Shown here: positions 8,973 through 17,361 of the stretch, piece by piece
How the letters are laid out: each line of letters opens with the position of its first letter
How positions within the stretch are numbered: position 1 is the stretch's first letter
Origin: Winogradskya humida
GTDB lineage: Bacteria; Actinomycetota; Actinomycetes; Mycobacteriales; Micromonosporaceae
DNA length: 64,000 nt
Reading direction: 5' to 3'
Assembly (NCBI RefSeq): GCF_016862215.1
Contig: NZ_BOMN01000010.1
Location: 124,001-188,000 of the forward strand
Program-made: the position numbers and the translations under genes
Notes under the pieces: model-generated
Seen by the model: the letters and a program-made list of their open reading frames with translations, nothing else
Database searches by the model: none
Told to the model about the DNA's origin: nothing

Positions 8973-10022
8973 GTGCAACACGTCGAAACGGCCACCCTCG
9001 TCCTGGTGGCGGAGGATACTGTCCCGCCGCCGTTCAGCCCGGCCGAGATCTTCACGCAGATCCACCTGACCAGCCTGATTGCCCTGTTCCTGCTGGTCGC
9101 GGCGGCTCTTTACCTGTACGGCGTGCACCGCCTCAAGCAGCGCGGTGACCACTGGCCGCGGGGCCGGACTGTGGCGTTCGTCGCCGGCGGCCTCGGTTCG
9201 ATCGCCGCGGTGACTGTGACCGGCATCGAGACGTACGACACCACGCTGCTCAGCGTGCACATGGTCCAGCACATGGTGCTGTCCATGGTGGGCCCGATCT
9301 TCCTGGCTCTCGGCGCCCCGGTGACCCTGGCACTGCGGACGCTGCCGAAGCAGAGCCGCAAGGTGGTGCTCGCGATCGTGCACAGCGGCCCCGCCCGGGT
9401 GCTGACGTTCCCGCTGGTCGCGTTTGGCATCTTCATCGCGAACCCGTTCGTCCTCTACTTCACGGGCCTCTACCGGCAGACGCTCGAGCACGCGTGGCTG
9501 CACGAGTTCATCCACATCCACTTCATCGTCACCGGGTGCCTGTTCTTCTGGCCGCTACTGGGGCTCGACCCGTTGCCGAACAGGTGGCCGTACCCCGCTC
9601 GTGCCCTGCTCATGGTCCTGTCGGTGCCGTTCCACACGGTCCTGGGCCTGACGATCATGCAGAGCAAGACCCTGCTCGGCGGCGACTGGTACCCGAACCT
9701 GCACCTGAGCTGGGTCACCCCGGAATCCGACCAGGTCACGGCGGGCGGCATCCTCTGGGCCGGAGGCGAACTGGTCAGCGTCACCATGCTCGGCATCCTG
9801 GTGCTGCAGTGGATCCGCCAGTCGGAACGCGAGGCCAAACGGATCGACCGCGCCCTGGACCGTCAGGAGGCGGAGGAGGCCGCGGCGGCCGCCGCGGCGT
9901 CGGCACCCCCGCCCGGGGACACGGCCGGCAGTGACGCCGGTAACAATGGTGACGCCGAGGACGCGGCGACCAAGATCACAACGGAGGTCGCGTCGGCACG
10001 ACCGCGGACCGACGCCGAATGA
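8973..10022 (+). CDS. ctaG: CtaG-type cytochrome c oxidase assembly protein
   Basis: Membrane protein of the caa3-type CtaG family (distinct from the Cox11 CtaG), needed for copper-dependent assembly of cytochrome oxidase. The 349-aa protein has about seven hydrophobic helices. His-rich motifs typical of the family are visible: HMVQHMVLSMVGP (about 90-102), the WLHEFIHIHFIVTG segment, and PFHTVLGLTIM. The last 70 residues are an Ala/Asp-rich hydrophilic tail beginning with a charged helix. It is divergent from ctaE, consistent with a role in oxidase biogenesis. It overlaps a possible upstream start of the next gene. Confidence 0.9.
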   Translation: MQHVETATLVLVAEDTVPPPFSPAEIFTQIHLTSLIALFLLVAAALYLYGVHRLKQRGDHWPRGRTVAFVAGGLGSIAAVTVTGIETYDTTLLSVHMVQHMVLSMVGPIFLALGAPVTLALRTLPKQSRKVVLAIVHSGPARVLTFPLVAFGIFIANPFVLYFTGLYRQTLEHAWLHEFIHIHFIVTGCLFFWPLLGLDPLPNRWPYPARALLMVLSVPFHTVLGLTIMQSKTLLGGDWYPNLHLSWVTPESDQVTAGGILWAGGELVSVTMLGILVLQWIRQSEREAKRIDRALDRQEAEEAAAAAAASAPPPGDTAGSDAGNNGDAEDAATKITTEVASARPRTDAE

Positions 10023-10075
10023 CCGGTTCGGTAGCATCAGCGGGCACCTACGAGCTGGGAAAGCCGGGGCAGATC

Positions 10076-10522
10076 ATGAGCGACAGCACCAAGCCCGAGC
10101 CGGACACCTACACGGTCCTGCTCTACAGCGACGACGTCGCGGTCCGCGACAAGATCAGGCTCGCGATCGGCGTACGCCCCGCGGCCGACCTGAAGGTCGA
10201 GTTCACCGACGCCTCCACCTGGGAGGAGTGCCGTCGCCTGCTCGACGACTACGAGATCGACCTGATGGTCCTCGACGGCGAGGCATCCCCGGCCGGCGGC
10301 CTGGGCATCGCCCGCCAGACCAAGGATGAGTACGCCGACCCGCCACCCACCTGCGTCGTGATCGCCCGCGCGGCGGACCGCTGGCTGGCCGCATTCGCCC
10401 AGGTCGACGAGACGCTGATCTACCCCCTCGACCCGGTGACCACGGGCCAGACGATCGCCGGCATGCTCCGCGCCCGCCGCGGCGGCGCCGTCGCACTGGG
10501 CACCATGGGCACCCTGGGCTGA
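10076..10522 (+). CDS. Receiver-like protein with degenerate CheY active site
   Basis: A 148-aa single-domain protein with response-regulator receiver fold. It keeps the acidic pair (SDD near residue 14) and a phospho-acceptor-like Asp in LMVLDGE. However, the switch Ser/Thr is replaced (VIARAAD) and the conserved Lys is absent (LIYPLDP where xxKPxx is usual). No output domain is present. Phosphorylation-independent behaviour is therefore possible. Start set at ATG 10076 with GGGGCAG upstream; an ATG at 10019 would overlap ctaG by ATGA and add 19 residues. It lies between ctaG and trpD. Confidence 0.75.
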   Translation: MSDSTKPEPDTYTVLLYSDDVAVRDKIRLAIGVRPAADLKVEFTDASTWEECRRLLDDYEIDLMVLDGEASPAGGLGIARQTKDEYADPPPTCVVIARAADRWLAAFAQVDETLIYPLDPVTTGQTIAGMLRARRGGAVALGTMGTLG

Positions 10523-10532
10523 TGATCCCCCC

Positions 10533-10557
10533 GGGCCGGCCTCAGCGGGGCCGGCCC
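10533..10557 (+). terminator. GC-rich hairpin between receiver gene and trpD
   Basis: Inverted repeat GGGCCGGCC, 7-nt loop, GGCCGGCCC, starting 11 nt after the receiver stop. There is no T-tract, so termination strength is uncertain. Confidence 0.5.
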
Positions 10558-10590
10558 ACCTCATCCCGGCAAGCGACAACGGAGGCCCCC

Positions 10591-11655
10591 ATGGGCGCAC
10601 GCACCTGGCCCAAACTGCTCAGCGCCCTGCTACGCACGGAGGAGCTCTCGGCGCAGGACACGGGCTGGGCGATGGGCGAGATCATGGCGGGCAACGCCAC
10701 CCCCGTACAGGTAGCCGGTTTCGCCGTCGCCCTGCGCGCCAAGGGTGAGACACCCGGGGAGCTCTCCGGCCTGGTCGAGGCCATGCTCGCCAACGCGACC
10801 GTCGTCGACCTGCCCGAGCAGATCCGCGCGGACGCCGTCGACGTCGTGGGCACCGGCGGCGACCAGGCCCACACCGTGAACATCTCCACGATGGCCGCGA
10901 TCGTCACGGCGGCAGCCGGCGTCAAGGTCGTCAAGCACGGCAACCGGGCGGCATCGTCCGCGTGCGGCACCGCTGACCTGCTCGAACACTTCGGCATCCC
11001 GCTCGACCTGGGCCCCGGCGGCGTGGCCGCCACGGTCGCCGAAGCGGGCATCGCGTTCTGCTTCGCGGCCCGCTACCACCCCGGCATGCGGCACGCGGCG
11101 ATCACCCGCCGCGAGCTCGGCCACCCCACGTTCTTCAACTTTCTCGGCCCCCTCACCAACCCGGCCCGCCCCCGCAACGCCGCGGTCGGCTGCTTCGACC
11201 TGCGCATGGCCCCGGTCATGGCCGAGGTCTTCGCCCGCCGAGGCGACTCCGCCCTGGTCATGCGGGGCGAGGACGGCCTCGACGAGTTCACCACCGCCGC
11301 ACCCACCCGCGTCTGGCTCGTAAAAAACGGCACGGTGACCGAGTCCGTGGTGGACGCGGTGGACCTGGGCCTGCCCCGCAGCGCCCCCGGCGACCTCCGC
11401 GGCGGCGACGCCCCCTTCAACGCCGCAGCCGCCCTCGACATGTTCGCCGGCGCCAAAGGCCCGATCCGCGACGCGGTCCTGCTCAACGCCGCCGCAGCCT
11501 TCGCCGCCCACGCGGGCTTCCCCGGCACCTTCGCCGACACCATGCGCGCCGGCATCACCCGCGCCGCCGAAACAGTGGACTCAGGAGCAGCAACAACCCT
11601 CCTCAACCGCTGGGTCGAAGCCGCCAGGACCGCCAAGGCCGCCGAACTCCCCTGA
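10591..11655 (+). CDS. trpD: Anthranilate phosphoribosyltransferase
   Basis: Second step of tryptophan synthesis: anthranilate + PRPP to phosphoribosyl-anthranilate. The 354-aa product starts at the ATG 5 nt after GGAGG, in preference to an upstream in-frame start. Motifs seen are the PRPP-binding [32 protein letters not shown], the anthranilate-channel RYHPGMRHA, and [10 protein letters not shown] near the middle. Length matches the family. It stands alone without other trp genes, next to the cytochrome genes, as in M. tuberculosis (Rv2192c). Confidence 0.96.
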   Translation: MGARTWPKLLSALLRTEELSAQDTGWAMGEIMAGNATPVQVAGFAVALRAKGETPGELSGLVEAMLANATVVDLPEQIRADAVDVVGTGGDQAHTVNISTMAAIVTAAAGVKVVKHGNRAASSACGTADLLEHFGIPLDLGPGGVAATVAEAGIAFCFAARYHPGMRHAAITRRELGHPTFFNFLGPLTNPARPRNAAVGCFDLRMAPVMAEVFARRGDSALVMRGEDGLDEFTTAAPTRVWLVKNGTVTESVVDAVDLGLPRSAPGDLRGGDAPFNAAAALDMFAGAKGPIRDAVLLNAAAAFAAHAGFPGTFADTMRAGITRAAETVDSGAATTLLNRWVEAARTAKAAELP

Positions 11656-11790
11656 CCCCCGGCCCCACCCGAGGCCAACCCGGAAAGCCGGCACAACACG
11701 CCGACGCACCTCCAACGCTCCTCGCGTCCGTCATGACAACGTTTGAATGACATTCGGGTAATTCCACCTTCCGACGAAGAGGAGCCACCC

Positions 11791-11997
11791 GTGAAGGAAC
11801 GCGATTTGCGCTGCGTCCTCTGCGATACGGAACTGCCGTTCTTGACTCCTCCTTGCGAGGATGGGCATGAGGACGAGTGCCCCGAGTTGTTGTGTACTCG
11901 GTGTGGTGCAGCGGAGATTCTCGCGCCGTTGGAGATTCGGGTTTGGCTTCGGCCTGGTGGGGGGCGGGTTGCTCCTCTGCAGCGGCGGGCTGCTTGA
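11791..11997 (+). CDS. Small zinc-ribbon-like protein
   Basis: A 68-aa protein with Cys arranged as CVLC near the N-terminus, isolated Cys in PPCEDGHEDEC, and CTRC at about residue 40, enough for one or two metal sites. The tail is basic. Function unknown; it could be a small metal-binding regulator. GTG 11791 is preferred because AGAGGAG lies 6 nt upstream; a TTG at 11743 would add 16 residues. Codon bias is weaker than in its neighbours. It ends 14 nt before the long hairpin at 12012. Confidence 0.6.
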   Translation: MKERDLRCVLCDTELPFLTPPCEDGHEDECPELLCTRCGAAEILAPLEIRVWLRPGGGRVAPLQRRAA

Positions 11998-12011
11998 TTG
12001 TCGCGGTTGAC

Positions 12012-12086
12012 GGGTGGAGGCCTGGGTGTCTAAGACAGGCTTTAAGGGCTTTTTTATGCCTGTCTTAGACACCCAGGCCTCCACCC
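12012..12086. repeat. Long perfect hairpin element, copy 1
   Basis: Perfect inverted repeat: arms 12012-12040 and 12058-12086 (29 bp each) around a 17-nt loop beginning TTTAAGGGC. The inner 12 bp of the stem (TCTAAGACAGGC) and the loop are shared with the element at 12740-12814, whereas the outer 17 bp differ but are still perfectly paired. It begins 14 nt after the zinc-ribbon gene. Confidence 0.93.
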
Positions 12087-12329
12087 TTGCATTGACCTCA
12101 GCTACCGCCAGGAGATGATCACCCACCGCTGGCTGCATGGCCGGGCCAGTCGCCCACCTCTAGGCAACGGGTCTGGCTGCCGCGCTGTGCTCACCCCAAC
12201 CGATCAACTCCCGCAGGCCGGCCCAGGCGGTCGGTCCCGCGACGCACCGCGCCGCCCACTCACGGACTAACCACGGCCCACCAGCATGTGAGCCCCCGCC
12301 ACCCCCCAGCCCACCACCACGAGGCCACC

Positions 12330-12478
12330 ACCAGCGAACCCGCCACACCCCAGCCCAGCACCACCGAGGCCGCCACCAGCCAACTCGCCGTACCCCAGCC
12401 CAGCACCACCGAGGCCGCCACGAGCGAACCCGCTGGTCCCAGCCCAGCACCACCGAGGCCGCCCAGCGAACCCGCCGC
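12330..12478. repeat. 45-bp tandem repeat, about 3.3 units
   Basis: Three units containing CCCAGCCCAGCACCACCGAG recur at 45-bp spacing, with decay at the edges. The period is a multiple of three, so both strands show repetitive open frames, but no start signal supports translation. Confidence 0.8.
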
Positions 12479-12739
12479 TGACCCAGCAAGAACACCAGCC
12501 ACGGGGTTTCCAGGGACGGCGATGGTCTTGGTATGGCGAGTGCGCTGAAGGCTGCAACCGCCCGCGAAAGCGGCGAGGTACGTCGCGAGACCACCCGCGA
12601 AGGCCGGCCTGCGCGAGTTACGGCCCGAGAGTGAGCACAGCGCGGCAGCCAGACCCCTAAGCGCAAAGTGAACGCCTTGCCTACCCATGCAGACAGCGGC
12701 GGGCAACCCATCTCATAGCCGCAGCATGTCCCCATGCAA

Positions 12740-12814
12740 GGTTGGGGCGGGGGTGTTCTAAGACAGGCATAAAAACGCCCTTAAAGCCTGTCTTAGAACA
12801 CCCCCGCCCCAACC
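12740..12814. repeat. Long perfect hairpin element, copy 2
   Basis: Perfect inverted repeat: arms 12740-12768 and 12786-12814 (29 bp) with a 17-nt loop that is the reverse complement of the copy-1 loop with one difference. Stem length, loop length and the 12-bp inner stem match copy 1; outer arms differ in sequence. It lies 88 nt beyond the ctaF stop and could act as its terminator. Confidence 0.93.
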
Positions 12815-12902
12815 GTCCCACGGTGACAATCCCACTGAGCCCAATGAGAAAGACCCGCCCCCAACCGAAGCAAGGAACGGGTCTATCACAAGGCAAAGAG
12901 GA

Positions 12903-13328
12903 TCAGTGCTCGACGGGATGCCGGCTTCCCGAGTAGTACTCGAACAGCAACCCACACGCGGCGAAAACAACCATCAACATCCCGAGGGCGATCAACCACC
13001 ACATCCAGAACACCAGCCCCAGACCGGCGATGGCCGCGGAGAGCGCAAGACCGAACGGCCAGTAGCTACCCGGGCTGAAGAAGCCGAGTTCCCCCGCCCC
13101 TTCGGCGATTTCGCCGTCGTCGCGGTCTTCGGGGCGCAGGTCGATGCGGCGGGCGACGAACCAGAAGAAGCCGCCGCACATGGAGCAGAGCAGGCCGGAG
13201 AGGATCAGGGCGACGAGGCCGATCCATTCGATCTGGCCCTGGGCGCCGTGGGTGTAGAAGCCGTAGACGGCCGCCGCGCCGAAGAGGAAGACGGCGACGC
13301 CTACGAAGATCTTGTATTCGGTCTTCAA
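12903..13328 (-). CDS. ctaF: Cytochrome c oxidase subunit IV (actinobacterial type)
   Basis: Small membrane subunit specific to actinobacterial aa3 oxidases. The 141-aa protein has four hydrophobic helices in two pairs (about 7-26, 35-58, 90-108, 110-130) and the family sequence SPGSYWPFGLALSAAI. The gene starts nine nucleotides after the ctaC stop, so the two are co-transcribed. ctaD (subunit I) is not in this window. Confidence 0.93.
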   Translation of the reverse strand: MKTEYKIFVGVAVFLFGAAAVYGFYTHGAQGQIEWIGLVALILSGLLCSMCGGFFWFVARRIDLRPEDRDDGEIAEGAGELGFFSPGSYWPFGLALSAAIAGLGLVFWMWWLIALGMLMVVFAACGLLFEYYSGSRHPVEH

Positions 13329-13337
13329 CGCGTACTC

Positions 13338-14270
13338 CTACTTACCCGAGGCCGTGGCACCGGACTGGTTCCACGAGTCGTCGTGGCGGCGGCTGTCGTA
13401 CGGCTTCGTGGTGATGGCGTAGGACTGGTCGCCGGTGAAGCCGATGGTCGCCATCGCCTGGTGCGTGTCCTGGCCGTCTTCCTTGGCCTTGAGGAACTGG
13501 TCGAACTTCTCCGGCGAGACCACGACGAGCTCGAACTGCATGAACGCGTGGTAGGTGCCGCAGAGCTCGGCGCACCGGCCGACGTAGCGGCCTTCCTTGT
13601 CGAGGGTGACCTCGAAGGTGTTGCGCACGCTGCCCGGGAAGACGTCCCGCTTGAACAGCATCTCCGGCACCCAGAACGAGTGGATGACGTCCTTGCTGGT
13701 CTCTTCGAACCGGATGGTGCGCCCGGTCGGGAGGACGAGGATCGGGATGTCCGAGGTGGTGCCGAGCGTGGAGGCGACCGTGTTGGCGTCTTCTCCGACG
13801 CCGTCGCGGTAGTTGAACTGCCAGTTCCACTTGAACGCGACAACCTCGACCGTCTGGTCGGGTTTCGCCGAGAGCTTGTCCACATCGGTCTGGACGATCG
13901 CCGTGTAGTAGAAGAGCACCGCGACGATCAGGACCGGGGTGACCGTGTAGAGGACCTCCATCGGCATGTTGAACCGGGTCTGCACGGGCAGCTTGTCGCC
14001 ACGCTTGCGGTACCGGATGATGCACCAGAAGATCAGGCCCCACACGAAGACGCCGACGACGAGGGCCGCGATGACCGCGGCGATCCACATGTCGTACATC
14101 TTGTGGGCCTGCAGGCTGATGCCGTGCTTGGGCCAGCCGAAGCCGCCCATGGCGTCGCCGATCCCGTCCGCGGAACAACCGGACAGCAGGGCCAGCAGTA
14201 TGGCACCGCCGACACCGAGCCCGGCGAGCCGAACGACGCGCGGCCGTGCGACCGAACTCCTTGAGACCAC
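13338..14270 (-). CDS. ctaC: Cytochrome c oxidase subunit II
   Basis: Subunit II carries the CuA centre that receives electrons from the bc1 complex. The 310-aa product starts at GTG 14270, preceded by GGAGG with 9-nt spacing; the open frame upstream is unlikely to be translated. It has a lipoprotein signal with lipobox LLSGC, two TM hairpin helices, and the CuA motif CAELCGTYHAFMQFE with both Cys, His and Met. The aromatic segment FKWNWQFNY is typical. Subunit IV follows directly. Confidence 0.95.
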   Translation of the reverse strand: MVSRSSVARPRVVRLAGLGVGGAILLALLSGCSADGIGDAMGGFGWPKHGISLQAHKMYDMWIAAVIAALVVGVFVWGLIFWCIIRYRKRGDKLPVQTRFNMPMEVLYTVTPVLIVAVLFYYTAIVQTDVDKLSAKPDQTVEVVAFKWNWQFNYRDGVGEDANTVASTLGTTSDIPILVLPTGRTIRFEETSKDVIHSFWVPEMLFKRDVFPGSVRNTFEVTLDKEGRYVGRCAELCGTYHAFMQFELVVVSPEKFDQFLKAKEDGQDTHQAMATIGFTGDQSYAITTKPYDSRRHDDSWNQSGATASGK

Positions 14271-14442
14271 CTGCTCATGCCTCCCTTGAGCACCGCCCGG
14301 TGCGAAGAAACCGGACACCGAACGGCAAGGTGTCACCGACTGTCGCACAGTACTCGACCTGCCGATGCCGCCCGATTGCCGGGGGTCGGATCTTCCCAGC
14401 GGTCGTGCTTACCCCGATCCTGTGGACGATACCGTTCCGAGG

Positions 14443-15591
14443 GTGGAATACAGGGCGGAACAAGCCGGTGCGCCCGCGTACCTGGACGCGGCGAGCGCCG
14501 CACCGATGCATCCTGTGGGACGGCAGGCCTTGCTGGCGGCGCTGGAGGACGGCTGGGCGGACCCGGATCGGCTCTATGCCGCGGGCCGGCGGGCGCAGCA
14601 GCTGAGGGAGGCGGCTACGGCCACGGTCGCTCAGTGCATAGGGGTACGCCCGGACGAGGTCACCTTCCTCCCCTCGGGCACCACCGCCGCCCATGCCGCC
14701 GTCCTGGGCGGACTGGCGGGTCGCGCCCGAGCAGGCAAAACGTTCGTCCACTCGGCGATCGAGCACTCCGCGGTGCTGCACGCCGCCGCCCGGCACGGGG
14801 AGGCCCGTGAGGTGGGTGTGGACCGGCTCGGACGCCTCGATCTGCGTGCCTGGGACGAAGCGGTGAGCACACCGGGCACGGCTTTGGCGGCGTTGATCAG
14901 CGCGAGCCACGAGGTAGGCACGGTGCAGCCGGTAGAGGAAGCAGCGGCCGTGTGCGCGGAGCACGGCGTGCCGCTGTATGTGGACGCTGCACAGTCCCTC
15001 GGGCACTCCCCTGTCCCGTCGGGCTGGTCGCTGCTGACCGCGAGCGCGCGCAAGTGGGGCGGTCCGGCGGGCGTCGGGCTGCTCGTCGTACGCAAAGGTG
15101 TGCGCTGGCTCTCTCCGTACCCCGGTGATGATCTTCACAGACCGCACGCGGAAGGGTCTGTCAATCTCCCGGAGATCGTCGCGGCAGCGGCGAGTTTGCG
15201 AGCCGTGCTGGCAGAGGAGCAGGCGGAGGCGGCGCGGTTGAGCCCCCTCGTCGAGAAGATCAGAAAAACGGTGGCGGAGACCGTGCCCGACGTGGAGATC
15301 GTCGGGGATCCGGACGCACGGCTGCCGCACCTGGTGACGTTCTCGTGCCTCTATGTGGACGGCGAGGCGCTGCTGCACGCCCTCGACCGGCACGGCTTCG
15401 CGGTCTCGTCGGGCTCGTCGTGCACGGCGTCGACGCTGCGGCCGAGTCACGTGCTGGAGGCGATGGGCGTGCTCAGCCACGGCAACGTACGCGTGTCCCT
15501 GCACCGGGGCACGACCGCGGCCGACGTGGACCGCTTCCTCGCGGTGCTCCCAGGGCTGGTCGAAGCGATCCGGAAGGAGGCGGGAATGTGA
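14443..15591 (+). CDS. Cysteine desulfurase / class V aminotransferase
   Basis: PLP enzyme that removes sulfur from cysteine as an enzyme persulfide. The 382-aa protein has the family N-terminus YLDAASAAPMHP, the EHSAV motif with PLP-stacking His, VDAAQSLGH with the PLP Asp, the Schiff-base Lys in ASARKWGGPAG, and the catalytic Cys loop SSGSSCTAS. Start set at GTG 14443, which has TACCGT 7 nt upstream; an in-frame GTG at 14422 would add 7 residues. Its stop overlaps the start of the TusA-like gene, suggesting direct persulfide transfer to that protein. Confidence 0.88.
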   Translation: MEYRAEQAGAPAYLDAASAAPMHPVGRQALLAALEDGWADPDRLYAAGRRAQQLREAATATVAQCIGVRPDEVTFLPSGTTAAHAAVLGGLAGRARAGKTFVHSAIEHSAVLHAAARHGEAREVGVDRLGRLDLRAWDEAVSTPGTALAALISASHEVGTVQPVEEAAAVCAEHGVPLYVDAAQSLGHSPVPSGWSLLTASARKWGGPAGVGLLVVRKGVRWLSPYPGDDLHRPHAEGSVNLPEIVAAAASLRAVLAEEQAEAARLSPLVEKIRKTVAETVPDVEIVGDPDARLPHLVTFSCLYVDGEALLHALDRHGFAVSSGSSCTASTLRPSHVLEAMGVLSHGNVRVSLHRGTTAADVDRFLAVLPGLVEAIRKEAGM

Positions 15592-15800
15592 TCGAGGTGG
15601 ATTCGCGGGGCCGCCGCTGTCCCCTGCCGATCATCGACCTGGCCAGGGCGATGCCCGGCGTAAAGGTCGGCGAGGTGGTCAGGGTGCTGGCCGACGACCC
15701 GGCCGCGGCCAACGACATCCCGGCGTGGTGCCGGATGAAGGGCCAGGAATACCTCGGCTCCCCGGAGGCGGACGCCTACGAGGTGCGGAAGGTCAAATAG
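15588..15800 (+). CDS. TusA-family sulfur carrier protein
   Basis: A 70-aa sulfur-relay protein with the defining Cys-Pro motif CPLPII near residue 11, followed by the compact alpha-beta fold seen in TusA/SirA. It would accept a persulfide from the cysteine desulfurase encoded immediately upstream (GTGA overlap of stop and start) and pass it on; the acceptor (tRNA thiolation, molybdopterin or Fe-S assembly) is unknown. A second Cys is present at WCRMKG. The 3' end overlaps the convergent kinase gene by 25 bp. Confidence 0.87.
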   Translation: MIEVDSRGRRCPLPIIDLARAMPGVKVGEVVRVLADDPAAANDIPAWCRMKGQEYLGSPEADAYEVRKVK

Positions 15801-16252
15801 TTGAGCACCGGTTTGACCGGCTCCTTGGCGAGGAAGGTGTCGACCACCAGGCGCGGGCCGACGTAGGGCTCGTACTCGGCGCTGACCTTCAGCACGTCCG
15901 CCCAGGATCGCGCCCGCCGCCGGTGCTCGTCGTCGTCACCGCAGAAGACCTCGACTACGCGCAGCGGCACGTCGAGGCGGTCGGCGAGGTCGACCCAGAG
16001 CTGCCGGGCGCCCTTGACCGGGTTCACCGCGTCGATGATCACGTGATGGCCCAGCAGCAGCTGGGTCTCCGCCAGCGCCGCCACCACCCCGTAAGCGGCG
16101 TAGCCGGGACGCGGCTCGGTCACGTCGTAGACCCGCAGGGCGACGTCGACCGTGTCGACCGCGAGAACCGTGGCGGGCATGGCCGCCCCCACCTGCTGCG
16201 CGAGCGTGCTCTTTCCCACGCCCGGAAGTCCGGCGAAGACGGCCAGCACCAT
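15776..16252 (-). CDS. P-loop kinase-like ATPase
   Basis: A 158-aa small-molecule kinase-like protein. The Walker A motif GLPGVGKST is at the very N-terminus (residues 8-16), AVDTVDVALR may carry the acceptor-side Asp, and DAVNPVKGARQLW resembles the substrate region of gluconate/APS-kinase-like proteins. Substrate unknown. It lies 14 nt downstream of the adenosine kinase gene on the same strand, so they are probably co-transcribed. It ends inside the convergent tusA-like gene. Confidence 0.75.
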   Translation of the reverse strand: MVLAVFAGLPGVGKSTLAQQVGAAMPATVLAVDTVDVALRVYDVTEPRPGYAAYGVVAALAETQLLLGHHVIIDAVNPVKGARQLWVDLADRLDVPLRVVEVFCGDDDEHRRRARSWADVLKVSAEYEPYVGPRLVVDTFLAKEPVKPVLNYLTFRTS

Positions 16253-16266
16253 GGTTCTCGTACTCC

Positions 16267-17247
16267 TCAGGCCTGGATCAGATGCGGCTGGATCTCCGCG
16301 GCGGCCTCGTCACCGTACGAGTCGGCGAGCCGCTTGAGGAACTGGTCCGTGGCGATGGCATATTCCTGGCCGCCGTCGGACTCGAGCACGTTCGCGGCGA
16401 CGAGCGAGCCCACCTGCGCGGCACGCTCGAGCCCTGCGCCCCAGCTCAGCGCCGCGAAGAAGCCCGCCCGGAAGCCGTCGCCGACACCGGTCGGGTCCTG
16501 CGGGACCACGTCACGGGCGACCGGGACGTGGATGCGCTCGATGCCACGGCCCGTGATCTCGGCACCGCCGGCGCCCAGCGTGGTGACCCGGATCTCGACG
16601 TGCTCGAGGACCTGGTCGCCGCTGAGGCCGGTCTTGGTCTCGAGCAGCGAGCGCTCGTACTCGTTGGTGAACAGGAACTTGGCGCCCTCGATCAGCGGCA
16701 GCACGTCCTTGCCGTCCATCCAGGCGAGCTGCTGCGACGGGTCCGCTGCGAACGCGTACCCACGGTCGCGGCATTCCTGGGAGTGCCGCAGCATGCCGGC
16801 CGGGTCGTTGGCACCGATCACGACGAGGTCGAGACCGCCGGCCCGGGTGGCGACCGGGGCGAGCTCGATGTTGCGGGCCTCGGTCATCGCGCCGGCGTAG
16901 AACGAGGCGATCTGGTTGAGCTCCGCGTCGGTGGTGCACACGAAGCGCGCCGTGTGGGCGACCTCGCTGACGTGCACCGAGTCGCAGTCGACGCCATGGC
17001 GTTCGAGCCAGGAGCGGTAGTCGGCGAAGTCCGCGCCGACGGCGCCGACGAGGATCGGGGTCAGGCCCAGCTGTCCCATGCCGAACGCGATGTTCGCCGC
17101 CACGCCGCCGCGCCGCACGACCAGGTCGTCGACGAGGAAGGAGAGCGAGACCTTGTGCAGCTGATCGGCGATGAGCTGCTCCGAGAACTTGCCCGGGAAG
17201 TGCATCAGGTGGTCGGTGGCGATCGAGCCGGTTACGGCGATCTTCAT
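16267..17247 (-). CDS. adoK: Adenosine kinase (PfkB family)
   Basis: Ribokinase-family enzyme, very close over its whole length to M. tuberculosis AdoK (Rv2202c) as I recall it: start MKIAVTGSIATDHLM, HKVSLSFLVDDLV, ADFADYRSWLERHGV, HTARFVCTTDAELNQIASFY. It phosphorylates adenosine to AMP for purine salvage. The 326-aa protein has the anion hole/catalytic motif DPTGVGDGFRAGFF near residue 255. ATG 17247 is chosen because it gives the family N-terminus and has GAGGG upstream. Neighbours (HesB-like, glycerate kinase) are also conserved with M. tuberculosis. Confidence 0.88.
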   Translation of the reverse strand: MKIAVTGSIATDHLMHFPGKFSEQLIADQLHKVSLSFLVDDLVVRRGGVAANIAFGMGQLGLTPILVGAVGADFADYRSWLERHGVDCDSVHVSEVAHTARFVCTTDAELNQIASFYAGAMTEARNIELAPVATRAGGLDLVVIGANDPAGMLRHSQECRDRGYAFAADPSQQLAWMDGKDVLPLIEGAKFLFTNEYERSLLETKTGLSGDQVLEHVEIRVTTLGAGGAEITGRGIERIHVPVARDVVPQDPTGVGDGFRAGFFAALSWGAGLERAAQVGSLVAANVLESDGGQEYAIATDQFLKRLADSYGDEAAAEIQPHLIQA

Positions 17248-17298
17248 GTCGGCCCTCGGGGATCGGGTGCGATTACCCCCGGAGCCTACCGGTCGGCG

Positions 17299-17342
17299 CA
17301 CGAGGGCCGCTCGACCCGGCTTGCGGATGAGCGGCCCTCGTG
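17299..17342 (-). terminator. Strong hairpin after the Fe-S carrier gene
   Basis: Perfect 14-bp stem (CACGAGGGCCGCTC / GAGCGGCCCTCGTG) with a 16-nt loop, 19 nt beyond the stop of the A-type carrier gene and upstream of adoK. No T-tract; typical of actinobacterial terminators. Confidence 0.7.
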
Positions 17343-17361
17343 GTGAACAACGCTGGTGGAT

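Larger units (their letters stand above)
11998..12902. other. Gene-poor 0.9-kb gap with hairpins and repeats
   Basis: No convincing gene. It contains two long perfect hairpins (12012-12086 and 12740-12814) flanking a 45-bp tandem repeat (about 12330-12478). Open frames exist on both strands but their products merely translate the repeats, so I treat them as non-coding. Confidence 0.6.

Noticed and set aside
12012..12086. Hairpin copy 1 as an ordinary rho-independent terminator
   Set aside because: The T-run is in the loop and no T-tract follows the stem; a terminator role stays possible but does not explain the conserved loop and core.
12160..12735. Minus-strand frames with Trp/Gly-rich repeats and the plus-strand frame 12288-12548
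   Set aside because: They only translate the 45-bp tandem repeat in the gap; no ribosome site and both strands are open.
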